Virus record (IMG/VR): IMGVR_UViG_3300035158_000052 | Location: 1-26,375 of that record | Reading direction: 5' to 3' (one strand) | Source of the DNA: a virus | DNA length: 26,375 nt | Shown: piece by piece, positions 15,111 to 22,608 of the stretch | Numbering within the stretch: the first letter of the stretch is position 1 | Layout: every line of letters begins with the position of its first letter | Notes under the pieces: generated by a model | Told to the model about the DNA's origin: nothing | Database searches by the model: none | What the model saw: only the letters and a program-made list of their open reading frames with translations | Position numbers and translations under genes: made by a program

Positions 15111-15980
15111 TCAGAAGACGGCGACGACAGCACAGCGACAGTTCGGATGAAGCGGCGGATGTCCGACATCGAAGCTGATCGGAAGATCCTTCGTGTCGCC
15201 CGCTTCGTTCGACACTGTCATCGTCCCTTGTTCCATGAACGCGTCTTGAACGCGAACCTGTTTCCCGTCCATCGCTTCACAGAAGTCACACAGCGCGTCG
15301 TCCGGCGCCGTAACCCATTCTTCGACGGCGACGCCTTCTTCGATATAGCGCAGATGTGCGCCTTCGTTATAAGACCAGATCGATTCCGTCCGCGCCCACA
15401 TCACGGATCGCCAGCCCGCGTTATCGATCCCGCGACGGCGCATCAGCGCCGCGATGTCCTTCGCCGTCGTCCCGACAGCCGCCCGCGTGACTGACGCCTT
15501 GTCAAAGATCCGCTGGATCTCCCCGGCTGTCGTCCGGGACGCGCGTTCGCTGATCTCCGTGATCCGATCTTCGACGCCCGTGAAGTCGTGTGTCTGAAGG
15601 AATTCTTCCCAGTCGTCGACGGATCCTTCGGCGACGCCGCCGATCTGCGCGATCTGAACGCCCTTCCCCCGGACGGACTTCGCGGATCCGAATTCTTCGT
15701 CCGCGAGATTCCGCCCTTCGAAGATCATGTTATACGCCAGCGGACGATATGCGTCCTTCAGTTCCTTCGTCCAGCCGTCGATCAGTTCTTCCGTCACGGG
15801 TTCGGCGGGATCGATCAGTTCCATCCGATCCGCCGCTTCCCGGACTTGCGCCTTGATCTGTTTCAGGACAGCCCGGCGGACACGCCCGATCCACTTGTCG
15901 GCGCGGATCGCCCGCTGAAGAACTGGCGCGGACAGTCTGTTCCGCACCCGTCGCTTCCCGGCTGTCGCTGTCGGCGTCAT
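15111..15980 (-). CDS. Phage head morphogenesis protein, Mu gpF / SPP1 gp7-like
   Basis: The ATG at 15980 (MTPTATAGKRRVRN) overlaps the methyltransferase stop as ATGA, giving 289 residues; the longer frame to 16139 is a shadow of that gene. The N-terminal half is helical and binds the portal in known members. The C-terminal domain shows the family's signature: MWARTESIWSYNEGAHLRYI, then WVTAPDDALCDFCEAMDGK and GHPPLHPNCRC at the end. The Cys pairs CDFC and CRC are usual. It is normally adjacent to the portal, but here three enzymes separate the two. Confidence 0.9.
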   Translation of the reverse strand: MTPTATAGKRRVRNRLSAPVLQRAIRADKWIGRVRRAVLKQIKAQVREAADRMELIDPAEPVTEELIDGWTKELKDAYRPLAYNMIFEGRNLADEEFGSAKSVRGKGVQIAQIGGVAEGSVDDWEEFLQTHDFTGVEDRITEISERASRTTAGEIQRIFDKASVTRAAVGTTAKDIAALMRRRGIDNAGWRSVMWARTESIWSYNEGAHLRYIEEGVAVEEWVTAPDDALCDFCEAMDGKQVRVQDAFMEQGTMTVSNEAGDTKDLPISFDVGHPPLHPNCRCAVVAVF

Positions 15981-16651
15981 TTCGCTTCCTGTCCCGTCTT
16001 CCTGTCCCGACAGTCGCCCTGTCGTGTGAAGATGCACATCCCATGCGCCCCTTCGCCGTGTCGCCGCCCGGAGATCGCGCCGTCCAGCCACGTCGCCAGA
16101 ATCCCCGTATGTGCGACTTCGAATTCCACGTCCCGACACGCCCGGCGAACGTCGTCGATCCCCAGATTCACGTCATGGACGACGACGACCTTCGGTTCGA
16201 GCCCGATGGAAACACGGATGTCCGCGACGGCGACATCGTATCGATGACACGCGTCGACGTGGATCAGATCGAAGGATCCGGGGACGGCTTCGTCCAGATA
16301 GTCGTCCGTCGACTTCGATTCGATGTCGACAGACAGCCCCAGATCCGCCAGCCGCTTCAGCGCCTTGTCCGGGGATCCCCCGCCGCCGCCGCCCGTGTCG
16401 CCCGTCCAGTTGTCGACGCCGACGACGCGGACTTCCGCCGGGATCCCCGCCTGCGTCATCGCTTCGGCCTGATCATGCGCCGCCGCCGCCAGCCACGACA
16501 GCGACGCGCCCGTGTTCACGCCCAGTTCAAGGATCCGCGTCGCCCCATACATCCGCGCCAGCCCATACAGGAAGACGCGTTCCGGCTGGGACGTTCCCGC
16601 GTGTCCGTGATCGGCTTCCCAGCGGATCAGTTTTTCGATCCGGCTTGTCAT
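15977..16651 (-). CDS. Class I SAM-dependent methyltransferase, Methyltransf_24-like
   Basis: The ATG at 16651 overlaps the sulfotransferase stop (ATGA) and gives 224 residues; an in-frame extension to 17284 is a shadow. The Rossmann core shows TRILELGVNTGASLSWLAA (motif I, about 38-56), RVVGVDNWTGD (75-85), FDLIHVDACHRYDVAVADI (117-135) and PKVVVVHDVN (143-152). That arrangement, with an Asp-His-metal-like HVDACHRY, resembles O-methyltransferases of the CmcI/Methyltransf_24 group, often acting on sugars or glycan precursors. A glycine run at 87-92 is unusual. It follows two sulfotransferases in a coupled cluster and is likely to modify the same product. Substrate unknown. Confidence 0.86.
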   Translation of the reverse strand: MTSRIEKLIRWEADHGHAGTSQPERVFLYGLARMYGATRILELGVNTGASLSWLAAAAHDQAEAMTQAGIPAEVRVVGVDNWTGDTGGGGGGSPDKALKRLADLGLSVDIESKSTDDYLDEAVPGSFDLIHVDACHRYDVAVADIRVSIGLEPKVVVVHDVNLGIDDVRRACRDVEFEVAHTGILATWLDGAISGRRHGEGAHGMCIFTRQGDCRDRKTGQEAK

Positions 16652-17361
16652 TCGTGACAGCGTCCCTTCATGACCTTCGTGATGTCGCCGACGACGGACG
16701 GCGACAGCCGCTTCCACTTCGTCAGCGTCGCCGCGTCCGGCTGTTCGAAGTCGACTTCCTTGAACGACACCGTCAGCCCCAGAAGATCTTCGACGGGCTT
16801 CAGCGCCCGCGTCGGCGACTTGACAAGCGTGTCGAAGTTCACGACGCGGATCCGATCCTTCCCCAGCGCCTTCTTCAGACGCCGAAGTTCCCGCGTGTGC
16901 GAACGGACGCGGATCGCGTGTCGCACATGCGCCGCCAGCTTGCCGAAGCCGTCGGCGTTCTTCTCCGTCTTCCCGATGAAGGGACACGGAACGGGAAGCT
17001 GATCGGCGTCCCAGCCCGAAACGCCCGCATGCGCCAGCATCGACGCGACTGTCGCGACGGCGTCCCGCTGGATCCCGACGAAGACGATGTCGTCGTCCAG
17101 CTTCGCGAGATCTTCCGCCGCCCAGATCGCCGGATGCGCCTTGAACACGGAATGCTTCTTCGGGAAGCCCGACGCGACGGCGTTCATCTGGCGGATCATC
17201 TTCGGGACAAGATCCCGAAGCCCGTGAACGCCTATCGCCATCGCTGTCCCGAACACGTTCGACGCTTCCCCGAAGTGAACGCATTCGGGATGCGCCGCCA
17301 GAATCCTTCCGATCCAGTTCGTCCCGGATCGCCCTGTCCCGATGATGATCGCCTTCTTCAT
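16648..17361 (-). CDS. Sulfotransferase family protein (second copy)
   Basis: The 237-residue protein has the PAPS-type P-loop AIIIGTGRSGTNWIGRIL (4-21), where sulfotransferases place the 5'-phosphosulfate-binding loop. It also has VFVGIQRDAVATVASMLAHA (93-112), matching the R...S 3'-phosphate site, and RVVNFDTLVKSPTRALKPV, the usual region before the C-terminal helices. These enzymes move sulfate from PAPS onto sugar or tyrosine hydroxyls. It overlaps the first sulfotransferase and the methyltransferase by ATGA junctions. It shares only the fold motifs with its neighbour and is not a recent duplicate. PAPS would come from the host. Confidence 0.86.
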   Translation of the reverse strand: MKKAIIIGTGRSGTNWIGRILAAHPECVHFGEASNVFGTAMAIGVHGLRDLVPKMIRQMNAVASGFPKKHSVFKAHPAIWAAEDLAKLDDDIVFVGIQRDAVATVASMLAHAGVSGWDADQLPVPCPFIGKTEKNADGFGKLAAHVRHAIRVRSHTRELRRLKKALGKDRIRVVNFDTLVKSPTRALKPVEDLLGLTVSFKEVDFEQPDAATLTKWKRLSPSVVGDITKVMKGRCHE

Positions 17362-17969
17362 CTGTCCGCCCCTTCCTGTTCGTATCCCAGACGTGTCGCG
17401 ACTTCCCAGTCGAACCGTCCGATGACAGCGGACAGCGTGTCGCGCGAATAGTGATCCATCCAGCGCCGTTCCGTGTAGTATGTCGGATCGAACCGTTCGT
17501 CCGACACCTTCCCCGTCGTCGTCATCTTCCCCTTCGGCATGTGGAACGGCTTCGAATTCCGTTCGGCGCCGATCTCCGACGCGACGCGTTTCATCACGGC
17601 TTCCGGATCCACGATCAGATCTTCATATCGGACGAACGACATCCCGCATTCTTCCAGCCGGACTTCCGTCCAGTCCCGATAGAGCGTGTTCCAGCGTCCG
17701 ACGGCGCCGGATCGCGTCGCGAACTGATGGAACGTCATCGTCTGTCGCTGGAAGCGGAACATCGACGGAAGCCATGCCAGCGGATGCTTCGACATCACGA
17801 CGACGTTCACTTCCTTCCCGTAGATCTCCGGGACGCGATACAGCCCATGCGTCCAGCCGCCAGCGGACGACGTGATGATCTCCGCGCGGAAGTTCGTCTG
17901 AAGAAGGAACTTCATCAGATTGTTCCCGCTTCGCATCGCGCCGAAGATCTTGACTTCCGTCTTCGTCAT
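17358..17969 (-). CDS. Sulfotransferase family protein (first copy)
   Basis: The 203-residue product opens MTKTEVKIFGAMRSGNNLMK with a P-loop at 9-20 (GAMRSGNNLM, cf. GxxRSGTN). It has VNVVVMSKHPLAWLPSMFRF (54-73) at the 3'-phosphate site and FVRYEDLIVDPEAVMKRV (112-129), the usual late helix signature. The SGNN form in place of SGTN/GTT is a variation, and the size is at the short end. It begins in the portal stop (ATGA), so it would be made with the portal. Target is unknown: glycan sulfation fits the neighbouring sugar enzymes, but protein tyrosine sulfation is possible. Confidence 0.84.
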   Translation of the reverse strand: MTKTEVKIFGAMRSGNNLMKFLLQTNFRAEIITSSAGGWTHGLYRVPEIYGKEVNVVVMSKHPLAWLPSMFRFQRQTMTFHQFATRSGAVGRWNTLYRDWTEVRLEECGMSFVRYEDLIVDPEAVMKRVASEIGAERNSKPFHMPKGKMTTTGKVSDERFDPTYYTERRWMDHYSRDTLSAVIGRFDWEVATRLGYEQEGADR

Positions 17970-19408
17970 TCGCCTTCGCCTTCGTCGTCGCCTTCGTCGT
18001 CCCCGCCGCCGCCCTTGTCCTGATCGGCGTCCGTGTCGCCCTCGCCGCCGCCCGTGTCTTCGTCTTCGTCGGCGTCCGGTTCTTCCGGCGGAAGCGTGTT
18101 CGTCGTGTCGACGACTTCTTCGTCGATCCGGATCAGCGACATCGGAAGGACGCGCATCCCCGCCGTGTCGTCTTCTTCCGGCTTGTCGACGCCAGCCATT
18201 TCAGCCGCTTCGCCCAGTGTGATGACGCCCGCATGGAACAGCTTCACGGCGCGATCCGCCCGGACTGTCGCTTCTTCCTGAAGCTGTTCGACGTTCGACG
18301 TGTCGAACCGCAGTTCCAGATCCTTGTCGGCTTCGCCTTCTTCCGTGATGATCAGCCCGCGCGTCATCGCCGCCGCCAGCCGCTTCCAGAACGGGGACAT
18401 CGTCCCGCGATAGAACGAACGGACGGCTTCCTGATAGTTCGCGAACGTGGATCTGTTCAGCCCGACACGCATCCCGATCAGGATCGGCGGAACCTTGAAC
18501 ACGGCGCAGATCCGGGCTTCGGACATGTCCGCCAGTCCCGGCCAGTCCAGATCCTTCAGCGGCGCGACGGCTTCGACGCCAGCCCCTTCGCCTTCGATCA
18601 GAAGCGGCGATCCCCGCTTCGTCGCCCCGATCAGATCTTCCAGTTCCGTCCGGAGCGCCTTCCGCTGTTTCGGCGACAGCGCCGTCTTCCCCGACTTGAT
18701 CACAAGCCCCGGCACTTTCAGATTCGTCAGCATTTCGATCACATAGTCTTGTCGACCTTCGTCCGTCTGAACGTCCCGAAGCGCCGCGTTCATCGGCGAT
18801 AGTGACGCGTAGATGTTCGCGGGATCCACGTTCCGGATGAAGACGACATCTTCCGGCGGGATGTCGAACGTCTTTTTCCCCTTCGCCGTCTTGACTTCGA
18901 AATGACTGATCGGCTTGTCCGACTTCCGCGTCCACTTCGGCGTCGCCCACGCCGCCGGGATCGGCCAGATCTCCGCGACTTCGCCCAGCCCGTTCCGAAG
19001 CTTCCACAGATACGCTTCCCCGGACGATAGCAGATTCGCCGCCGTGAAGACTTCCAGATCCGCTTGATCCATCATCGGATTCGGCGCCTTCAGGACGCGA
19101 TTCAGCGGATGCTTCGTGTCGACTTCCCAGCCGTTCGTCCCTTCCTTCCCGACGACAAGATCCGCTTCCGGGATCCGGGAACTGATCGCGTCGATACATG
19201 CGAAGATGACGGCGTGTCGCTTCTGAAGCGCGAGAAGATCCGCTTCCGTGAACGTCTTCCAGATGTCCCCGGACTTCTTCATCGCGATTGTCCCAGTCAG
19301 CGCTTCCCATCCGCCCCAGCCGTGTTCCGGTTCGGACGCCAGCGCCTTCCCTGCGACACGAAGCCCGGCACGTCCCAGAAGCTTCCCCGCCCACAATCGA
19401 ACGCCCAT
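17966..19408 (-). CDS. Portal protein, HK97 family
   Basis: The 480-residue protein forms the dodecameric ring for DNA entry. It carries HAVIFACIDAISSRIPEADL (about 65-84), KHPLNRVLKAPNPMM (100-114), LLSSGEAYLWKLRNG, EIWPIPAAWATPKW, EDVVFIRNVDPAN, SPMNAALRDV, ARICAVFKVPPILIGMR (about 313-329) and GLNRSTFANYQEAVRSFYRG, all hallmarks of the HK97 portal family. The C-terminus is a very acidic, Gly-rich tail (EEPDADEDEDTGGGEGDTDA). The stop is shared with the first sulfotransferase start. The gene comes directly after the large terminase. Confidence 0.93.
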   Translation of the reverse strand: MGVRLWAGKLLGRAGLRVAGKALASEPEHGWGGWEALTGTIAMKKSGDIWKTFTEADLLALQKRHAVIFACIDAISSRIPEADLVVGKEGTNGWEVDTKHPLNRVLKAPNPMMDQADLEVFTAANLLSSGEAYLWKLRNGLGEVAEIWPIPAAWATPKWTRKSDKPISHFEVKTAKGKKTFDIPPEDVVFIRNVDPANIYASLSPMNAALRDVQTDEGRQDYVIEMLTNLKVPGLVIKSGKTALSPKQRKALRTELEDLIGATKRGSPLLIEGEGAGVEAVAPLKDLDWPGLADMSEARICAVFKVPPILIGMRVGLNRSTFANYQEAVRSFYRGTMSPFWKRLAAAMTRGLIITEEGEADKDLELRFDTSNVEQLQEEATVRADRAVKLFHAGVITLGEAAEMAGVDKPEEDDTAGMRVLPMSLIRIDEEVVDTTNTLPPEEPDADEDEDTGGGEGDTDADQDKGGGGDDEGDDEGEGE

Positions 19409-19425
19409 GTCATCGTCCCTTCAGA

Positions 19426-20892
19426 TCACAGTCGCGAGATCCCGAACCGCGCCGCCGCTTCTGTGATCTCCGTGTAGACGGCGATCACCGTCGCGTCGAC
19501 CTGATCCAGCTTCATCCCGCGTCCCTTCTTCGGAAACGTCGCGAATTCCTTGATGAAGTCTTCGTTCCAGTCCGCCCGCTTCAGGATCATGTTCCCCGCT
19601 TCGATAGGCGCCTGAAGGACGGATCCCCGCGCGACCTTGTCCTTGTCCGGCGTCACGCGCTCGACGACACAGAAGCCCGACAGCTTCGTCGCCATTCTGT
19701 CGAATGTGTCCTTGTAGCCCGCGACAGCTTCGATCCGAAGACGCGAATCGGATCCGTCGCTGATCGCCGTCGCCGTCATCACGTCGTCCCGGCGCGACGC
19801 GCCCCACTGTCCGCGAACGACATCGCGGACAAACACCTTCCCTTCCGCATACGCCGCAAGCGCGCCGACGCTGAAGTCCGGATCGTCGCTGTCCAGTTCC
19901 TTCGCCGTCGACGCCGGATCCCAGCCCCGGACGAAGTCCGCCCCGGCGTTCGTCGCGAGTTCGTCGAAGCGATCCGGCGGGACGATCTGGATCTTGTCGG
20001 CCCGGAAGAAGTTCCCCGTTCGCGGACGCGGATCCTGAAGCCCCAGCGCCGCCCATGCGCCCGACGACATCAGCGCCCGCGCCGAACGATACCATGACGC
20101 CGGGAAGCGTTCCGGGAACAGGAAGCCGTCCGGATTCCCCTTCCGCTTCCACGCGTCGTTCTGCGCCGGGAACTTGATCACGTCGAATTTCGGGAAGTCC
20201 GGATCGAACAGTTCGGATTCCGGATCGTTCACGGATTCGATCCAGCCACACAGATCGTCCGGGTGCCACCTTTGCGCGACGATGATGACGGCGTGAACTG
20301 GCGCCCGCCGCGTCATCAGATCGACCTTGAACGATTCGCGAACGCGATCCCGGATCAGTTGCGATTCCGCTTCCTGAATGTTCTTGTGGAAGTCGTCGAT
20401 GATCAGGAAGTCGGCGCCGCGCCCGATGATCGTCCCGCCCAGCCCCGCCGCGTGAAGCGCGTCCCCGTGTGTCGTGTACCATGAACCGATCCGATCCCTG
20501 TCCTGTGCGATCCCGATCCCGAATTCCGGCCCGCGTTCCCGGACGCATTCCCGCGCGTCGAACGACAGCCCCGCCGACAGTTCGAAGTTGTATGTCGCCA
20601 GAATGACTTCCAGCGGCGGATCGTCCGGACGCTGTCCCATGAGGATCCACGCGGGAAGCCGACGCGACGCGATGTCCGACTTCCCGTGTCGGAAGGGGAC
20701 GTTCAGGATCACATATCGCGACACGCCCCGCCGGACATCGGCGACGACAGTGTTCAGTTCCGCCAGCATCCCCAGCGTGTGACGCCCGAACAAGTAGGAC
20801 GGACGCGGCGAGAATAAGCGGAAGAACGTGTCGAAGTCTTTCCGCGCGATTCGAAGAAGATGATCCCGTCGGACGACGGCTTCGTTCAGCAT
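19426..20892 (-). CDS. terL: Terminase large subunit
   Basis: The 488-residue packaging motor has an N-terminal ATPase with Walker A NVPFRHGKSDIA (64-75) and Walker B FLIIDDFHK (162-170). An AQRWHPDDLCG coupling motif (206-216) follows. A C-terminal RNase H-like nuclease domain begins at FVRGWDPASTA (D325), with later acidic residues including DQVDATV (about 466). The form VPFRHGKS in place of VPPRHGKS is a small variation. The 488-aa length fits Terminase_6C-type enzymes. ATG 20892 lies 20 bases past the preceding stop. It is followed by the portal, the normal order. Confidence 0.94.
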   Translation of the reverse strand: MLNEAVVRRDHLLRIARKDFDTFFRLFSPRPSYLFGRHTLGMLAELNTVVADVRRGVSRYVILNVPFRHGKSDIASRRLPAWILMGQRPDDPPLEVILATYNFELSAGLSFDARECVRERGPEFGIGIAQDRDRIGSWYTTHGDALHAAGLGGTIIGRGADFLIIDDFHKNIQEAESQLIRDRVRESFKVDLMTRRAPVHAVIIVAQRWHPDDLCGWIESVNDPESELFDPDFPKFDVIKFPAQNDAWKRKGNPDGFLFPERFPASWYRSARALMSSGAWAALGLQDPRPRTGNFFRADKIQIVPPDRFDELATNAGADFVRGWDPASTAKELDSDDPDFSVGALAAYAEGKVFVRDVVRGQWGASRRDDVMTATAISDGSDSRLRIEAVAGYKDTFDRMATKLSGFCVVERVTPDKDKVARGSVLQAPIEAGNMILKRADWNEDFIKEFATFPKKGRGMKLDQVDATVIAVYTEITEAAARFGISRL

Positions 20893-20911
20893 TCAAGCGC
20901 GATCCCTTCCG

Positions 20912-21220
20912 TCAGCCCAGATCGACGAACGGCGTCGGCGACATCTGTTCGCTGATCATCTTACCGTCCGCGTCGAAGAAGTAGACGTGCATCTTCCGGC
21001 CCGGACAGTCGAAACAGAACGACGCCCGGACATTGTCGGAGATCAACTTGAATTCGTCCGCCGCTTCATCCCGGCGACGGACACGCGCGACGGCTTCGGG
21101 ATCCTGTGCGATCCCGTCGATCCACGCGCGATCTTCCGGCGACAGCGGATCCTTCGGCGACGCCGTCGTCTTCTTCTTCGACTTCTTCGCCGCCTTCCGT
21201 CGCTTCTTCTTCGATCCCAT
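20912..21220 (-). CDS. Lys-rich CxxCPGR-motif small protein (102 aa)
   Basis: The product has a basic N-terminus (MGSKKKRRKAAKKSKKKTT), a helix LSPEDRAWIDGIAQDPEAV and a compact C-terminal motif CFDCPGRKMHVYFF (69-82). The same pattern is seen in the 78-aa protein at 25737-25973: L(T/S)xE(Q/D)..W, then CxxCPGR(R/K).H.Y. The two look like paralogues. The CxxC pair could bind zinc or form a disulfide. It sits before the large terminase with GGAAGGGG upstream. A role in DNA binding or in packaging is guessed from the basic tail; no known function is recognised. Confidence 0.7.
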   Translation of the reverse strand: MGSKKKRRKAAKKSKKKTTASPKDPLSPEDRAWIDGIAQDPEAVARVRRRDEAADEFKLISDNVRASFCFDCPGRKMHVYFFDADGKMISEQMSPTPFVDLG

Positions 21221-21237
21221 CGGCCAGCCCCTTCCTG

Positions 21238-21459
21238 TTATCGCCCGGCGACGACGACGGACGCGTCGATCTTGTCAAGGATCGTCGACTTCAGCTCCGC
21301 CTTCTGCGCCAGCGCATGGTCGGCCTGGCGCTGTAGCCCGTTCATAATCGCTTGCACCTGCTCCTTCGTGTTCGTCACCTTCACGCCCGACGGATGCGTC
21401 AGTTCGACAGCCGTCTTCGTGAACGTCATCGTGATTTTGTCCTGCACGTTGCCCGCCAT
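21238..21459 (-). CDS. 73-aa protein following the DUF1566 gene
   Basis: The ATG at 21459 has AAGGAG at the right distance, and an extension to 21579 is a shadow. The sequence opens MAGNVQDKITMTFTKTAVEL, continues HPSGVKVTNTKEQVQAIMNG and ends in a helix with ILDKIDASVVVAGR. It lies 10 bases after the DUF1566 stop and shares its composition (TTG and CTC codons, ordinary GATC content). It may form one acquired unit with that gene, for example as a chaperone or an anchor. It is shorter than known accessory variability determinant proteins and I do not claim that identity. Confidence 0.65.
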   Translation of the reverse strand: MAGNVQDKITMTFTKTAVELTHPSGVKVTNTKEQVQAIMNGLQRQADHALAQKAELKSTILDKIDASVVVAGR

Positions 21460-21469
21460 GACTTTCTCC

Positions 21470-22045
21470 TTACGGCGTGTTGTTGTTGTAGACGCCGCCG
21501 CGTACCGGCCACGCCCAATACAGCGACGACTTCGCGCCCCAGAAGTAGATATGTACGTCGAGGAAGTCCCACCATACATACCAAGCGTATGGCGACCAGG
21601 TCGCGTCCGTAGTCGCAGACCAGTAGTAGTAACTGCCGTCCGCCAGTACGAGCGGGCTCCACACCTTCATAGAGGCGTTCTCGAAGTCGATAATGGAGCA
21701 CAACTCGTTGATGTTGGGAAGCCGCCAGTCCGTATGTCCAGCATAACTGAGAGCCAGACAGTTGTCGATTGCATCGTCCCAGTCCATCGTGGCGTCGAAC
21801 GGCGAGCCGGGGCCGTTCTGAGGGTCTTTCACCCACATCAGCCCCGTTGCGTGATCCGTTACCGTGCCGTCGCCGTTGTCAACGAAGCGCGTAGCTTCGT
21901 CCGGGTCTCCGAACAACTGCACGAGAGCGGCTGTCGTGCCGTCCGGAAGTCCAGTTTCAAAGTGACCGTCGTCACCCGCTCGGTAGATTGTCGTCTGCGC
22001 GGTTGGCGGCAACCCATACAACTTTTTCAAACGCTTCGTGTGCAT
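21470..22045 (-). CDS. DUF1566 (Lcl C-terminal) lectin-fold protein, likely surface adhesin or DGR-type target
   Basis: I choose the ATG at 22045 (MHTKRLKKLYGLPP), which has AAAGGAG upstream overlapping the previous stop, giving 191 residues. The DUF1566 domain covers about 53-184: RFVDNGDGTVTDHATGLMWV, GHTDWRLPNINELCSIID, YYYWSATTDATWSPYAWYVW, and the closing WPVRGG. This C-type lectin-like fold displays variable ligand-binding residues and is used by some diversity-generating retroelement targets and by phage host-binding proteins. Residues about 139-180 (WYVWWDFLDVHIYFWG and on) are in the variable position of such targets. No reverse transcriptase or template repeat lies in the window. 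Codon use differs from its neighbours. Confidence 0.82.
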   Translation of the reverse strand: MHTKRLKKLYGLPPTAQTTIYRAGDDGHFETGLPDGTTAALVQLFGDPDEATRFVDNGDGTVTDHATGLMWVKDPQNGPGSPFDATMDWDDAIDNCLALSYAGHTDWRLPNINELCSIIDFENASMKVWSPLVLADGSYYYWSATTDATWSPYAWYVWWDFLDVHIYFWGAKSSLYWAWPVRGGVYNNNTP

Positions 22046-22056
22046 CGCGTTCTCCT

Positions 22057-22593
22057 TTACCACACGCTGATTCGGAGGTTCGTGTAGTTACTACCACCGA
22101 CCGCGTTCTTCGCCTGAATCACGGATCCCGCCGGGATGTTCAGCCCGTCCAGCGCGTAGATCTGATTCGCCGTGACGAAGAAGTGATCCGTCGTCCCGCC
22201 GTCCAGCGACAGGATCGCGTCGTTCCCCGGATCAAGCTGAAAGATCAGATAGTGACAGACGCGGTTCGGCGTTGTCAAGACTGTCGCGTATGCGTCCGCG
22301 CCAGCGGCGTCCGTCTGGAATTCCGCCGGAAGCCCGGATCCCGGAACGACGCGAAGCGCCGCCGCGTCCGCTTCGACGCGCGCCCTGTCGTCGTTCGTGT
22401 GATCCTTGATTTCGACGGCGCCGATCTCCACGTCGCCGACTTGCAGTTCGGCGTCGACGCCCGTCTTGATCTCGCCAAGATCTTCCGTGATCGCGCCGCT
22501 GACGACGCGGACAAGATGCATCTTCCCCGTCGACGCATTGAACGCCTGTTCGATGATCCCGCCGCCGATTCGTGTCAGATCGGAGATCGCCAT
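22057..22593 (-). CDS. Unrecognised virion-type protein (178 aa)
   Basis: The product opens MAISDLTRIGGGIIEQAFNA and ends PAGSVIQAKNAVGGSNYTNL, then RISVW. It is Ala-, Gly- and Asp-rich with many beta-prone segments (AELQVGDVEIGAVEIKDHTN), which is the look of a phage decoration, fibre-anchor or small tail protein. It lies between the small-terminase candidate and the DUF1566 gene and may be a base on which the lectin domain sits, an inference from order. The TAA stop forms part of the next gene's ribosome site. No family is recognised. Confidence 0.72.
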   Translation of the reverse strand: MAISDLTRIGGGIIEQAFNASTGKMHLVRVVSGAITEDLGEIKTGVDAELQVGDVEIGAVEIKDHTNDDRARVEADAAALRVVPGSGLPAEFQTDAAGADAYATVLTTPNRVCHYLIFQLDPGNDAILSLDGGTTDHFFVTANQIYALDGLNIPAGSVIQAKNAVGGSNYTNLRISVW

Positions 22594-22608
22594 AGTCCCG
22601 CCCTTTCG

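Noticed and set aside
13417-15150. Plus-strand ORF of 577 codons over capsid and protease
   Set aside because: It is antisense to two clearly recognised genes and has shadow composition.
16652-17284. N-terminal extension of the methyltransferase frame
   Set aside because: It is Arg/Gly-rich, antiparallel in character to the sulfotransferase code, and the ATGA junction marks the true start.
17358-17969. Possibility that this is a phage terminase- or kinase-type P-loop protein
   Set aside because: The RSGNN loop with SKHPLAW and VRYEDL segments fits the sulfotransferase pattern better.
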